Shown here: piece by piece, positions 1-8,182 of the stretch | Position numbering within the stretch: position 1 is the stretch's first letter | Layout: each line of letters opens with the position of its first letter | NCBI GenBank assembly: GCA_964397565.1 | Contig: CAYNJC010000001.1 | Location: 1-64,000, forward strand | DNA from: JAPLST01 sp964397565 | GTDB lineage: Bacteria; Auribacterota; UBA3054; JAPLST01 | Direction of reading: 5' to 3' | Length of the DNA stretch: 64,000 bases | Translations under genes and position numbers: made by a program | The notes under the pieces: generated by a model | The model's database searches: none | What the model was told of the DNA's origin: nothing | Seen by the model: the letters and a program-made list of their open reading frames with translations, nothing else

Positions 1-11
1 TCCTGGTTATC

Positions 12-287
12 TTATTCTACTATTCTGTGTCCAGGAAAACTGGTGGCGATATACAAATACTTATCCCTTTCGATGGCGTAGTCAGCGTAAATATAAGACC
101 ATACATTTCCAGCCAGATATTTCACGGGCGTGCCATTCAGTCCGGACGCAGGATAATACAGTGAGTCCTTCAGGACATCCTTCAACGGTAACTGAATATC
201 AACATTTCCATTCAATATGGCTTCAAGCCATGCTGGCATCTGTAGTGCTGGCAATTGAGGTATCATTGCATTCTCCGTGTGGTTCAA
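12..287 (-). CDS. Small hypothetical protein, 91 aa, last gene of a three-gene unit
   Basis: I do not recognise a family with certainty. The protein has no signal peptide or membrane segment. It contains a segment reading YPASGLNGTPVKYLAGN followed by an aromatic-rich stretch (WSYIYADYAIERDKYLYI), which looks like part of a globular fold. It could be the N-terminal part of a longer protein cut short by its stop. Its start overlaps the stop of the preceding gene (284-574) by 4 bp in an ATGA arrangement, so translation is probably coupled. The gene ends next to the window edge, so what follows it downstream is unknown. Confidence 0.6.
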   Translation of the reverse strand: MNHTENAMIPQLPALQMPAWLEAILNGNVDIQLPLKDVLKDSLYYPASGLNGTPVKYLAGNVWSYIYADYAIERDKYLYIATSFPGHRIVE

Positions 288-574
288 TATAATCGCATTC
301 TGACGTAGTGTTGTTCATTCTGCGGAAACGGGTCGCTGTCAGTCCAGCCCTCGGATATGAGGTCAGCCTGAATATGCAGTCGGGCGGCTTTGCCCGCGTC
401 TGCGCCAAGCAGTTTTGTCGCTTCCATGATGCCGACCGCGTGATGCCGGACGCGCCGATGGCGCATGCCGTATTCGGGCGTGCCTGCGTAGGCGTCAAGC
501 CAGAGATGCACCTCAGCGAAGGGCATTCCCAGTTCGCGTTCACATTCGCGGCTGTGTTCTTCAAACGATGGCAT
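284..574 (-). CDS. Small hypothetical protein, 96 aa (DUF6915-like)
   Basis: This is a soluble charged protein whose N-terminus (MPSFEEHSRECERELG, then HLWLDAYAGTPEYGMRHRRVRHH) resembles small proteins I remember as DUF6915; the family name is from memory and uncertain. The conserved-looking His/Arg cluster RHRRVRHHAVG is its most striking part. Its start lies 14 bp inside the 3' end of the DUF2779 gene and its end overlaps the next gene by 4 bp, so the three genes form one transcription unit with coupled translation. No function can be given. Confidence 0.6.
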   Translation of the reverse strand: MPSFEEHSRECERELGMPFAEVHLWLDAYAGTPEYGMRHRRVRHHAVGIMEATKLLGADAGKAARLHIQADLISEGWTDSDPFPQNEQHYVRMRLY

Positions 575-2060
575 CGTGTGCCTCTGTCGTTATCTTCGCG
601 AGCGCTTGGGTGATGTCGATCATAGCATGGGTGTCCAGTTTGCAGTATTCGTCGAGCGCGTGGCGCACCCGCTGGCGGTCGTCGTCGGGAACGTCCGTAT
701 AGGTGACGCGCATGAACTCGCGGCTGGCGGTGCCGCCTTCAGATATGTCCATGCCATCATAGCTCTGGTCGGTCAGCGCCGGCAGAACCTTCTTGATGGA
801 GGCACTGCCCTTCTGTGATGGGTGGTAATAGTGAAAATCGCGGAACGGACCGAGCAAGTCAACCGTGCGTCCCTTGATCTGCCGCACCCAGTCGGTGTAC
901 TCGGGCAATAATTCAGCGAGCTCGCGTAGACGGGTCAGCTCAAATGCCTTGTTGAACACCAGAACCGTGCCGTGGTCGCCCATGACTTCGCTGAGTCTGC
1001 GCATAAAGGCCGGGCGTGGATCGTTCTGCCCTTCAGCCAGAAATGAGTAGTGTTGCGGCGTTGCGTCAGGGGCCGTCAGCACATGTACTGAGAACTGGAA
1101 TGGCACCTGCTGATAAGGCCGGACGCCATCGAAGAATGGAATTGCCGAGCCGAATGTCTCGAAGTCCATGAAATATACTGGATACTGTAGCGTTCCAAGA
1201 AATTCGGCAATTCTGGCGCGGTCAACATGCGGCGCGGAGGTCATGGCCGTCTGTACTTGGATTTCTTGCTTGGATGACAGCGCAATGCCGTCGTGAATGT
1301 CCTTGAATGAGACGATGCCCTGATTGATGAAGGTAAATGCCTTCTCCTGCCGCATGCGGTAGAGCGTCAACACGTGATCCTCGGGCAGAAAAGCCCAGCA
1401 GATGGGTAGCATTGGACACGCATAGGGGTCGTTGCAGTGTGGACCGATCTTGACATCCGGACAGGCGGGAGACTGAATGACGCTGAGCATGTCGGCCAGT
1501 CGTTGCGGGAGACCGCGCATGGCTTCCGCAACTTGGTCAGTGATGTCCTGCAAGACGAACAATTTTCCCGGCTCGATTGCACCCTGCCGGACGTATTGGT
1601 TGTTGATGTGCATCAGGCAACAACGCCGAATGGGCACGCCGGTGCCTTCGTAGCAATAGCGTTGCAGGGCAAGGTCATGCAGGTTGACGTCCTTGACGCC
1701 AGTAGTGCTCTTGACCTCGATGATGTCCCACTTGCCGTCCTCGACGGGATTAAGAATATCGACCCGGGCGAAGGTGTTCTTGTACTGAAATCCCGCTTCA
1801 AACAGCGGCTTGCGCTCGTGCAGCAAAGCGCGTGACCGTTCGAGGATCGCGGCGAAGTCCGTGGCATTGCAGGCCACCTCGATTCCATCTGGATAGAGCT
1901 TCTTGGCAAGTTCGCCGACCACGTGGCCTTGATCAAAGATTGCCTGGGTGCTTTCGCCGACTTCGGGGATCAGCTCCTTGGCGTTGTAATAATGCCACAG
2001 CAGCTTTGAGCACTGCAGGCCGGAGAGATACTTGCTTTTAGAAATAAACGGTGATGACAT
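561..2060 (-). CDS. DUF2779 protein: Cas4-like nuclease fused to DEDD-type exonuclease
   Basis: This 499-aa protein combines two nuclease-like parts. The N-terminal half resembles the Cas4/RecB PD-(D/E)XK group: an early Cys (C17), a motif ARVDILN...WDIIEVKSTTG holding the Asp and Glu-x-Lys, and a cysteine cluster HCNDPYACPMLPIC near residue 210, consistent with an iron-sulfur cluster. The C-terminal half looks like a DnaQ/RNase H-fold DEDD exonuclease: YFMDFETFG, then VLVFNKAFE, then LDEYCKLDTHAM. This pairing matches the DUF2779 family, whose function is not established. It is first in a tightly overlapping unit with two small proteins. An ATG start at 2060 lies next to an AAGGAATTAT stretch that may serve as ribosome binding site. 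A role in DNA processing or defence is an inference. Confidence 0.8.
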   Translation of the reverse strand: MSSPFISKSKYLSGLQCSKLLWHYYNAKELIPEVGESTQAIFDQGHVVGELAKKLYPDGIEVACNATDFAAILERSRALLHERKPLFEAGFQYKNTFARVDILNPVEDGKWDIIEVKSTTGVKDVNLHDLALQRYCYEGTGVPIRRCCLMHINNQYVRQGAIEPGKLFVLQDITDQVAEAMRGLPQRLADMLSVIQSPACPDVKIGPHCNDPYACPMLPICWAFLPEDHVLTLYRMRQEKAFTFINQGIVSFKDIHDGIALSSKQEIQVQTAMTSAPHVDRARIAEFLGTLQYPVYFMDFETFGSAIPFFDGVRPYQQVPFQFSVHVLTAPDATPQHYSFLAEGQNDPRPAFMRRLSEVMGDHGTVLVFNKAFELTRLRELAELLPEYTDWVRQIKGRTVDLLGPFRDFHYYHPSQKGSASIKKVLPALTDQSYDGMDISEGGTASREFMRVTYTDVPDDDRQRVRHALDEYCKLDTHAMIDITQALAKITTEAHDAIV

Positions 2061-2080
2061 GATAATTCCTTTGGTCTAGA

Positions 2081-3082
2081 TTACTTATATTCGGACCAAG
2101 CTCTACCGCTCAGTTGCCCTGCAAGTGCCTGTGCGTCGCTGCAGTTCCTGGCTATGTCGTTGAAGTATGTTTTGGAGCCGATTAGCCCTCCATGTGAGTC
2201 TTTTCTGAAATGCGTTTCTGCGCCATTTCTCAAAAGGAATACTTGCACTTCGCCACTACGGTTGAGTTCTGTGGCTTTTCCAACTGCCTGTTGAATCAAC
2301 TGCTCATCTGTCTCATTCAGATTGGGTAATTTCCACTTCACATTATGATCGCTTGCTTCAACAGACACATGCACAACGGCTTTGACTTCGAAGACCCAAG
2401 ACACCACTTTGTTCGAGTAAGTTCCAAGGTACTTTGCTCTCCTGTGTGCGTATGATCCGCCTGTGTCCGGACAAATATAACATTCATGCTCGACAACACT
2501 GGGAAGCGATTGCTTACAATTCACAACATCCAACGTGTATTTCCATGTTGGCAGCAGGTCCTTTCTGTCCAGATACTGCTTAAACTCATTCAAGAGCTCC
2601 GAAAACGAGTCAGACTTGTCTATTCTCTCAAACTCTGCTACGAGATCCTCATACGATATGCATCGGATAACGACGTGATCCTGCCTTGCCGCCTCAATCT
2701 CTCTCAAAAACTGGTTCTCGGGATTATCGTTTTCCCAATTTGACAAAAGGAAAAGAACACAAACGGCTTGCTTGTTGTCAAAGCCTGCTGCGTGACGCTT
2801 GATCTGGTCAGCGCTGAACCAGTTGTTTAATTTGTTCTCAAAAAGAACTTTGACAGGTTGCTGATATATGGTCAAGTCAGGTACGCTCTGGCGTTCTCTC
2901 GATTGCTGAGTGAATGTGGGACCAAACGTAACACTAAGATCATCGCACAGAAGCCCTCCAACAAACTCTTGAAATGCTGTTGTGCTGTCCAGGTAGAGTT
3001 GCCGCATGATCAGACCACAGTAGTTGGTGACGCGGTTCTCTTGCTGATTGTAGTCGCAAAACAGTGAAACGGGTTTACTCAT
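2081..3082 (-). CDS. PD-(D/E)XK nuclease-superfamily-like protein, 333 aa
   Basis: No close family is recognised. Residues 68-93 read VPDLTIY...VLFENKLNNWFSADQI, matching the PD-(D/E)XK layout: PD at 68-69, the E-x-K-type triad E82-N83-K84, and a downstream Gln (Q93). The region before it is helical, and the C-terminal half carries a YICPDTGGSYAHRRAKYLGTY segment that may bind a nucleotide or nucleic acid. I chose the ATG at 3082 because AGGAG lies 7 nt upstream; the frame stays open to 3169 without such a site. It sits 20 bp upstream of the DUF2779 start on the same strand, so both may share a transcript. The nuclease assignment rests on motif reading only. Confidence 0.6.
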   Translation of the reverse strand: MSKPVSLFCDYNQQENRVTNYCGLIMRQLYLDSTTAFQEFVGGLLCDDLSVTFGPTFTQQSRERQSVPDLTIYQQPVKVLFENKLNNWFSADQIKRHAAGFDNKQAVCVLFLLSNWENDNPENQFLREIEAARQDHVVIRCISYEDLVAEFERIDKSDSFSELLNEFKQYLDRKDLLPTWKYTLDVVNCKQSLPSVVEHECYICPDTGGSYAHRRAKYLGTYSNKVVSWVFEVKAVVHVSVEASDHNVKWKLPNLNETDEQLIQQAVGKATELNRSGEVQVFLLRNGAETHFRKDSHGGLIGSKTYFNDIARNCSDAQALAGQLSGRAWSEYK

Positions 3083-3172
3083 AGCAACTCCTATTGTTGT
3101 TGCGCCACCGGTTCCCCGGAGACAATGTTGTGTTAATTGCGCTGAAGCAATTATAACATTGCAGAACACTTC

Positions 3173-3460
3173 TCAATTATTGCCGTAGAATGCCGTGATG
3201 TCGAAGACGAAGACGTGGATGGCTCCATCTTTCATGCACAATTTCAACAAATCGTAGCGGCGACCGTTGGGCTCTCTCGCCATGGCCTGACGCTCGAATG
3301 TCCAGTCGCGCTCCCGCCTGCCACAGACACGCTCCACATGCTCATACTCGGCGGCAATTCCTTCTTCTGTGGTCGTTGCCGTGGACACGATCAGGTTATG
3401 GACCGCGCCGCCGGCAGGAACGAAGCTGTGTTTGTGCGCAATTTCAGTTGCTGTTGCCAT
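3173..3460 (-). CDS. Hypothetical protein, 95 aa
   Basis: Function is not recognised. The product is soluble and ends in YDLLKLCMKDGAIHVFVFDITAFYGNN, a strand-rich C-terminus. The start is supported by AAGGAGA 8 nt upstream. It lies 90 bp upstream of the PD-(D/E)XK gene and 68 bp downstream of the TPR gene stop, all on the minus strand, so it may be part of a longer transcript beginning at the AAA+ gene. Confidence 0.55.
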   Translation of the reverse strand: MATATEIAHKHSFVPAGGAVHNLIVSTATTTEEGIAAEYEHVERVCGRRERDWTFERQAMAREPNGRRYDLLKLCMKDGAIHVFVFDITAFYGNN

Positions 3461-3528
3461 ACATTTGTCTCCTTGCCTTAGTTTAGCATGCCATGTTGTC
3501 AGAATCTGTCAGGAACTTTGTGTTTTCG

Positions 3529-5118
3529 TCAACATTGCGCACCATCTGGCGGATGCATGCGCGCAAGTTCGGCCGCGCGGACGCGAAACGCCTGGGCATC
3601 AGCCAGGCGGTTCATCTCGTCGTAACAGTCGGCCATTTCTTCAAGTGTTTGCTGCACCGCGTAACTCGTCTCGCCATGATGTTTTTCATATAGCTGGAGT
3701 GCCTGCCTGAAGAGCGTGTCGGCTTCGGTGTGCTTGCCGACACGCACATACAGCTTGGCCAGAAGCTCCATGCAGCGCGCCACCCGGGGATGGTCGCAGC
3801 CTTCGATCCGCGTCCACATCGTCAAACTTTGTTCCAGCATCGGCTCGGCCAGTTCATAGCGCGCGTGTTTGACGCACACCGCGGCATAGTGATCAAACAT
3901 TTCCGTTGCCTCGGGCGACTCGTCACCATATTCACGTTTGCGGCACGCCAGCGCTTCCTGGCACAGACGGTCAATGGCGGCAAGGTCTTGCTGGGTTTCG
4001 TACAACGCCTCGAGTTTTTGTTGAATTTGCAGTTCATTGTCCATGTTTTTTTCATGATGGCAGATCTTCATGGCTTTTTGAAAGGATGCCTCTGCTTTGG
4101 CCGGTTGGTTGGCTTTTGCATAAAGCTGGGCCAGATCATCCAGCACATCTGCAATTTCCGCCGAGCTCGCCCCGTACTCTTTTTTGCAGATTGCCAAAGC
4201 GCGCAGCAGAAGCCGTTCGGCGTCCGCATACTCGGCGCAATCAACCAGCAAAGCTGCCAGACCGGTCTGGTATTTCACCAGGTCCGGGTTGGTCTTGCCC
4301 AGCTTCTTTTCGATTGCCGGGAATACTTGGCGGTAGAGCTGCACGGCGGCGTCACGCTTGCCGAGTTCCACATAGGCGGACGTCAAGCCGGCCAGGCAGG
4401 TGTGCACACCCCAATCGCTGTCGGGTAGCATCTTGAGCCAGATGGCAAGTATACGCTCATACAGCGGCACCGCGGCGGCGTGATTATCTTGCGAATCATA
4501 CAAGTCAGCCAGGGGTTGAAGTGCCTCCGTAATGTCCTCATGGCATAGTCCATAGGCGGCTTCCGCGATGTCGAATGCGCGCCGGTAGAGACGTTCTGCG
4601 ATGGCATTGTTGTCCGACATCACGTAATAGTAGGCGAGTTCCACGAGGGCTTTGCCGACTGCAGGATGCTTTGCACCCAGCGGTTTGGCGCGATTTTGCA
4701 CTACGGACATGTACAGACGCTTGGCGGTAGCTGTGTTTGTCTGCAAGTCAGCCAGTGATCGCAGAGCAGCGCTGGGCACGCCGGTGTCTTTGCCAAGAAT
4801 GGCCCTGGTATTGCTGACCGCCAGCGCATGCACATAGAAATTCCTTGCCTCGGCGACGTTGCCTTGCCGCTCGCAGACGAAACCAAAATCAGCGGCAACA
4901 TGCTCGACAAAGATTGAGTCGGGCTCACACACTTTGGCGCACAGATCCCACGCGCGCCGCAATAGTATTTCCGCGTCTGCATATCTTCTGTCAAAGCGAT
5001 TCTGGAGCGCCTGCAGGCGCAACGCATGCACTGCCGCGCAATCTGCGGAGGCGGCCAGGCGGTCTGCGAGTTCGCGCGTATCTTGATGTTGCGCATTCGT
5101 GTTGGTGTTTTCGTTCAT
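3529..5118 (-). CDS. Kinesin-light-chain-type tetratricopeptide repeat protein, 529 aa
   Basis: Nearly the whole protein is made of 42-residue TPR units of the kinesin-light-chain type, for example AEILLRRAWDLCAK, AERLYRRAFDIAEAAYG, AVQLYRQVFPAIEKKLG, AERLLLRALAICKKEYGAS and EADTLFRQALQLYEKHHGE. Such arrays act as protein-binding scaffolds. There is no signal peptide, so it is probably cytoplasmic. I place the start at 5118 (MNENTNTNAQ) because GGAGA precedes it and the longer open frame overlaps the AAA+ gene. It begins 13 bp after the AAA+ stop, so the two are almost certainly one operon and the TPR protein may recruit substrates or partners for the ATPase. That functional link is inferred from position. 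Confidence 0.85.
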   Translation of the reverse strand: MNENTNTNAQHQDTRELADRLAASADCAAVHALRLQALQNRFDRRYADAEILLRRAWDLCAKVCEPDSIFVEHVAADFGFVCERQGNVAEARNFYVHALAVSNTRAILGKDTGVPSAALRSLADLQTNTATAKRLYMSVVQNRAKPLGAKHPAVGKALVELAYYYVMSDNNAIAERLYRRAFDIAEAAYGLCHEDITEALQPLADLYDSQDNHAAAVPLYERILAIWLKMLPDSDWGVHTCLAGLTSAYVELGKRDAAVQLYRQVFPAIEKKLGKTNPDLVKYQTGLAALLVDCAEYADAERLLLRALAICKKEYGASSAEIADVLDDLAQLYAKANQPAKAEASFQKAMKICHHEKNMDNELQIQQKLEALYETQQDLAAIDRLCQEALACRKREYGDESPEATEMFDHYAAVCVKHARYELAEPMLEQSLTMWTRIEGCDHPRVARCMELLAKLYVRVGKHTEADTLFRQALQLYEKHHGETSYAVQQTLEEMADCYDEMNRLADAQAFRVRAAELARMHPPDGAQC

Positions 5119-5131
5119 AGATGGTCTCCTG

Positions 5132-6445
5132 TTATTCGCCAAAGCCAAGGGTGGCGGAGTCGTTGTCTTTACGATGAAATTGCTGTCCGCTGCGGAACTG
5201 TTTGGCCAGCGCGTCGACGGCGTGTTCGATGTCGGCCTCGGCGATGTAGTCGCGATCCTGTTGGACGGCATACACCACGGCGGTCGCCTTGATTTCCTGA
5301 ATGTAGGCCATGGACCAGTCCCGTGTGCGCCGGACTATGCTCTCACACAGATCTTCGGTGATCGGCGGATCGGCGAAGAGCATTTTAAGGAAGACACGAC
5401 GTTCCGCGTCGCCCGGCAGCGGGATGCGCCAGACGCGGTCAAACCGGCTGGGGCGATGGGCCAGTGCGGGATCGAGTTTTTCAGGGTAGTTGGTGGTCGC
5501 CACGGTCAGCACGCCGCGTTCGGCTTTGAGGCCATCCAGAATGTTGAGAAACCCGGAGCGCGTGACCTGGGTTTGCCCTACCAGCGTTTCCACATCTTCG
5601 ATGATCACCATGACGGGTGCATGATCGCTGGCCCATTCATACAGGTTGATGAGCATGCTGTTTCTCACGTCGCTGTCGATGGTCAAGGTCGCCACGCGCA
5701 CATCGCAGTTGCTCATGACGTGTTTGGCCAGCGCGTGGCACAGCAAGGTCTTGCCGTTGCCCGGGTCGCCGACGAACAAGAAGCCGCGTTTGCCCGGCAC
5801 GCCGATGCCGCGGAAGGCATCCAGGCGCTTGAAAAACACTTCCGTCGAGCTGACAATATCTTGCTTGAGCGCGGCGGGCAAAACAATCCGGTCGAAATCA
5901 ACGTGGCTCAACTTGATATTGGAACCGTTCAAGCAATAGATGGTGTTGTGGCCATGCGCGGCGGTCACCTGCATTTCGGCTTTGCACAAGAGTGCCAGAA
6001 ACTGTTCCATAAATGCGCGCGTCTTGTACGCCAGAAAGCCCAGGTCGCCGTTATGGCTTTTGCACGCATGCCAGTAAAGGGTATCCGTGCCGCAGGTGAT
6101 CTTAAGAACGCCGAACCAGCCGCAGCATTTCACCTTGACGGTCTGTACTTCGCGTTGGTCCTTTTCCTGCCAGAAGGTCGCGTCGCGACCAAGGTCCACC
6201 GACTCGTGCCTTTTTAGGCGCGCGTCAAAATAGGCCGGCATGCCCGACGGCATCAATTCAAAGGTGTAGTCGCTGAACAACGGGTCGGGTTCGTTGAACA
6301 ACTGCTTTGCGATCAAATGCGAGGAGTCCCACTTGCCAAGCTGCTCGACAATGGCATAGTCTTGTGGCACCACTGATTGAAGATGATGCAAGGCCAACTG
6401 CCGATATCCGGCAATTTGAACCTGTTTGTCTTGCGCTACATTCAT
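5132..6445 (-). CDS. AAA+ family ATPase, 437 aa
   Basis: This is a classical AAA ATPase, with one domain in the C-terminal half after a roughly 200-residue N-terminal region of unknown fold. Walker A reads GDPGNGKT, Walker B VMVIIEDVE, and the sensor/arginine region ATTNYPEKLDPALAHRPSRFD. The layout resembles BCS1/ClpX-like or proteasomal-type AAA remodelling enzymes, but the N-domain (containing CCGWFGVLKITCGTDTLYWHAC) is not one I can name. ATG at 6445 has AAGGAGA 6 nt upstream. It is followed 13 bp later by the TPR gene. A protein-remodelling machine with a TPR adaptor is the likeliest reading; the substrate is unknown. Confidence 0.85.
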   Translation of the reverse strand: MNVAQDKQVQIAGYRQLALHHLQSVVPQDYAIVEQLGKWDSSHLIAKQLFNEPDPLFSDYTFELMPSGMPAYFDARLKRHESVDLGRDATFWQEKDQREVQTVKVKCCGWFGVLKITCGTDTLYWHACKSHNGDLGFLAYKTRAFMEQFLALLCKAEMQVTAAHGHNTIYCLNGSNIKLSHVDFDRIVLPAALKQDIVSSTEVFFKRLDAFRGIGVPGKRGFLFVGDPGNGKTLLCHALAKHVMSNCDVRVATLTIDSDVRNSMLINLYEWASDHAPVMVIIEDVETLVGQTQVTRSGFLNILDGLKAERGVLTVATTNYPEKLDPALAHRPSRFDRVWRIPLPGDAERRVFLKMLFADPPITEDLCESIVRRTRDWSMAYIQEIKATAVVYAVQQDRDYIAEADIEHAVDALAKQFRSGQQFHRKDNDSATLGFGE

Positions 6446-6891
6446 GGCATCTCCTTGATATTCAGCATATTAAGAGAACAAATGAACGCTTTTTCGACTA
6501 TGCGCAGGCGTATTTTTATGGCTTGACGCTGATCAACGAGCCATATTGTAGCAGGAATTTACAGTTTTGTGAAATGAACCATACATCGGCCAAATCCTTA
6601 CATATGTTGCTTGTATGCATATATATAGATGCATTTTTCGTCAAAAAACGGAGATTTACAAACGCGGAAACTGGGTGTGTCAAAATGACATTTCTCTCAA
6701 ATGCGAACGTTTTTGGTGTTTTTTGAGCGGCACCACAACGAGCGGTTTTGCGGCGGCCATGCAGCAACACATACCACAATGGCGTCACTATCGGGCAGAG
6801 CTCAACCACACGCCGCTTGTACATGATGCGTGGAGCTATTAAGAAGCTAGTGGTTATGCTACAATGGTGCCGGTAACCCGCAGGCGAACAC
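6446..6891. other. AT-rich intergenic region without a gene
   Basis: This 446-bp stretch is visibly richer in A+T than its neighbours and holds no convincing coding region. It must carry the promoter of the AAA+/TPR unit (leftward). On the right it holds a plausible rightward extended -10, TGC-TACAAT at 6857-6865, for the small frameshifted gene at 6892. I see no repeat or RNA gene in it. Confidence 0.5.
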
Positions 6892-7159
6892 ATGCCCCAT
6901 CCTGACGTTGAACATATGCTGAAGCTGGTCAAAGAGAAGACCGGCTATGCGGTTTCGGTCATCAGCGACCCGGGGCTTACGACCTATTCCGCCATGTTCT
7001 CTGCGTCCAAGGACCTGCCCGGGCAAATACACCAGGATAGTGTTGCTGGCGTTCATCTATGTAGGATTCCAGGCCATACCATGGACGGACTTAGGCGTGG
7101 ACTTAAGCAAGGAGTATGCGGTGGCGCTTAGGATGTTCAACGAGAGGAAGAAGGGGTAG
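6892..7159 (+). pseudogene. Small gene of unknown function interrupted by one extra base
   Basis: Reading from ATG 6892 gives a protein-like sequence ending SASKDLPG, after which the frame degenerates. Shifting by one base within the run CCCGGGC near 7018-7025 restores a coherent continuation, KYTRIVLLAFIYVGFQAIPWTDLG up to NERKKG and a stop at 7159. The repaired product would be 88 aa, with a hydrophobic segment (IVLLAFIYVGFQAIPW) suggesting a membrane or buried helix. The stop lies 5 bp before the next gene, as in an operon. It is either a real frameshift mutation or an assembly error. A -10-like TACAAT sits at 6860-6865. Confidence 0.5.
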
Positions 7160-7164
7160 GGGCA

Positions 7165-8013
7165 ATGGATTCATTGCGCACATCGCTCGTCCGCCTCGCC
7201 GATCAGTTCAGGGCATGCGACACACGCACGTTGGCACGATACATAGATCGAATATCAAGCAAAGATGCAGCCGGCGAGATCTTTCCATCCTACATTCCAT
7301 TGGTTGGCACGAAGTACGGGACATATCGCGTGCTGGTCTATGGTACGGCGCAGATGATCCGGAAGAAAGACGATATTGTATCGCTCTATGCAGCGCATCG
7401 CGACAAGCTCACACAGCGGCTGGAATGGTCGCGGGATTTCAGGAAGCACTACCCTGAAAGCCTTGATTACAGCGAGGTCGAGATCGCGCCATGGAAAGCG
7501 GGCGTGCTTCCCGCGCTGGCTGGCATCTTCCTGTATTGTCAGCATGGCAGGATGTTCAAGTCGTTCGCCGAGATCCAGGACCATGTTGCCGTCTCCAACT
7601 ACTACAAGTTCTCCATGAATGACGGCAAGGACATCAACCCCAACTTGCTCAATGACGGAGGCGAGTATTGGAGGCTGAACGATGATCTTGTGTACCAAGA
7701 ACTTGAGGTGTTGAAACCTAGCCGCATAATCGCCTTCAATGGTCGGCACGTTGAGAAGCTAAGAAAACACGCAAAGGTCGTACTGATTAACGACCCGGCG
7801 TGGATCCTTCGCGGTGCCTCTGGCATGCTGCGCGACCGCGGCAAATGGGCAGCTGTTGCTGCACGTGTAAGCGACCAAACGGTTCTGGCGTTGGTGGACG
7901 AACACTACATTCCGATCATACGTTCGGGTGATGGATACGCCGGCAAAGCTCATGCTGTGCGGAATTATTTGTTGAAATATTACGCTGACTGGAGAAGTGA
8001 AATCCACGCCTGA
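7165..8013 (+). CDS. Possible uracil-DNA-glycosylase-superfamily-like protein, 282 aa
   Basis: No firm family. The segment GVLPALAGIFLYCQHG, then VAVSNYYKFSMNDGKDINPN, then YQELEVLKPSRIIAFNGRHVEKL resembles the UDG-like fold, where a conserved Asn strand is followed by a helix ending in LKPxxIIxxG. An N-terminal strand TYRVLVYGTAQMI would correspond to the glycine/nucleotide-site strand. The usual GxxPG motif is not evident, so catalytic activity is doubtful. The start is preceded by GGGGTAGGGGCA. It follows the frameshifted small gene by 5 bp, suggesting an operon. A nucleic-acid-related role is an inference. Confidence 0.4.
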   Translation: MDSLRTSLVRLADQFRACDTRTLARYIDRISSKDAAGEIFPSYIPLVGTKYGTYRVLVYGTAQMIRKKDDIVSLYAAHRDKLTQRLEWSRDFRKHYPESLDYSEVEIAPWKAGVLPALAGIFLYCQHGRMFKSFAEIQDHVAVSNYYKFSMNDGKDINPNLLNDGGEYWRLNDDLVYQELEVLKPSRIIAFNGRHVEKLRKHAKVVLINDPAWILRGASGMLRDRGKWAAVAARVSDQTVLALVDEHYIPIIRSGDGYAGKAHAVRNYLLKYYADWRSEIHA

Positions 8014-8182
8014 ACAGTTATTGGATGCTCTCCCGGTGAAGCGAAAGACTGGACGGGAACAGTTTTACGCTGCCGAGCGTACATTGCCAGGGGCGGAGCG
8101 GGGCCATGTATTGATAGTTGACGGGTCTGGGGCGCGGCGACGACGAGTCATCGGCAGGTGACGGCCGGACGGCAATGCAGTG

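Noticed and set aside
6516..6932. Minus-strand open frame of 138 codons in the AT-rich gap
   Set aside because: It has no ribosome site, an amino-acid composition unlike its neighbours, and overlaps promoter sequence and the small gene at 6892.
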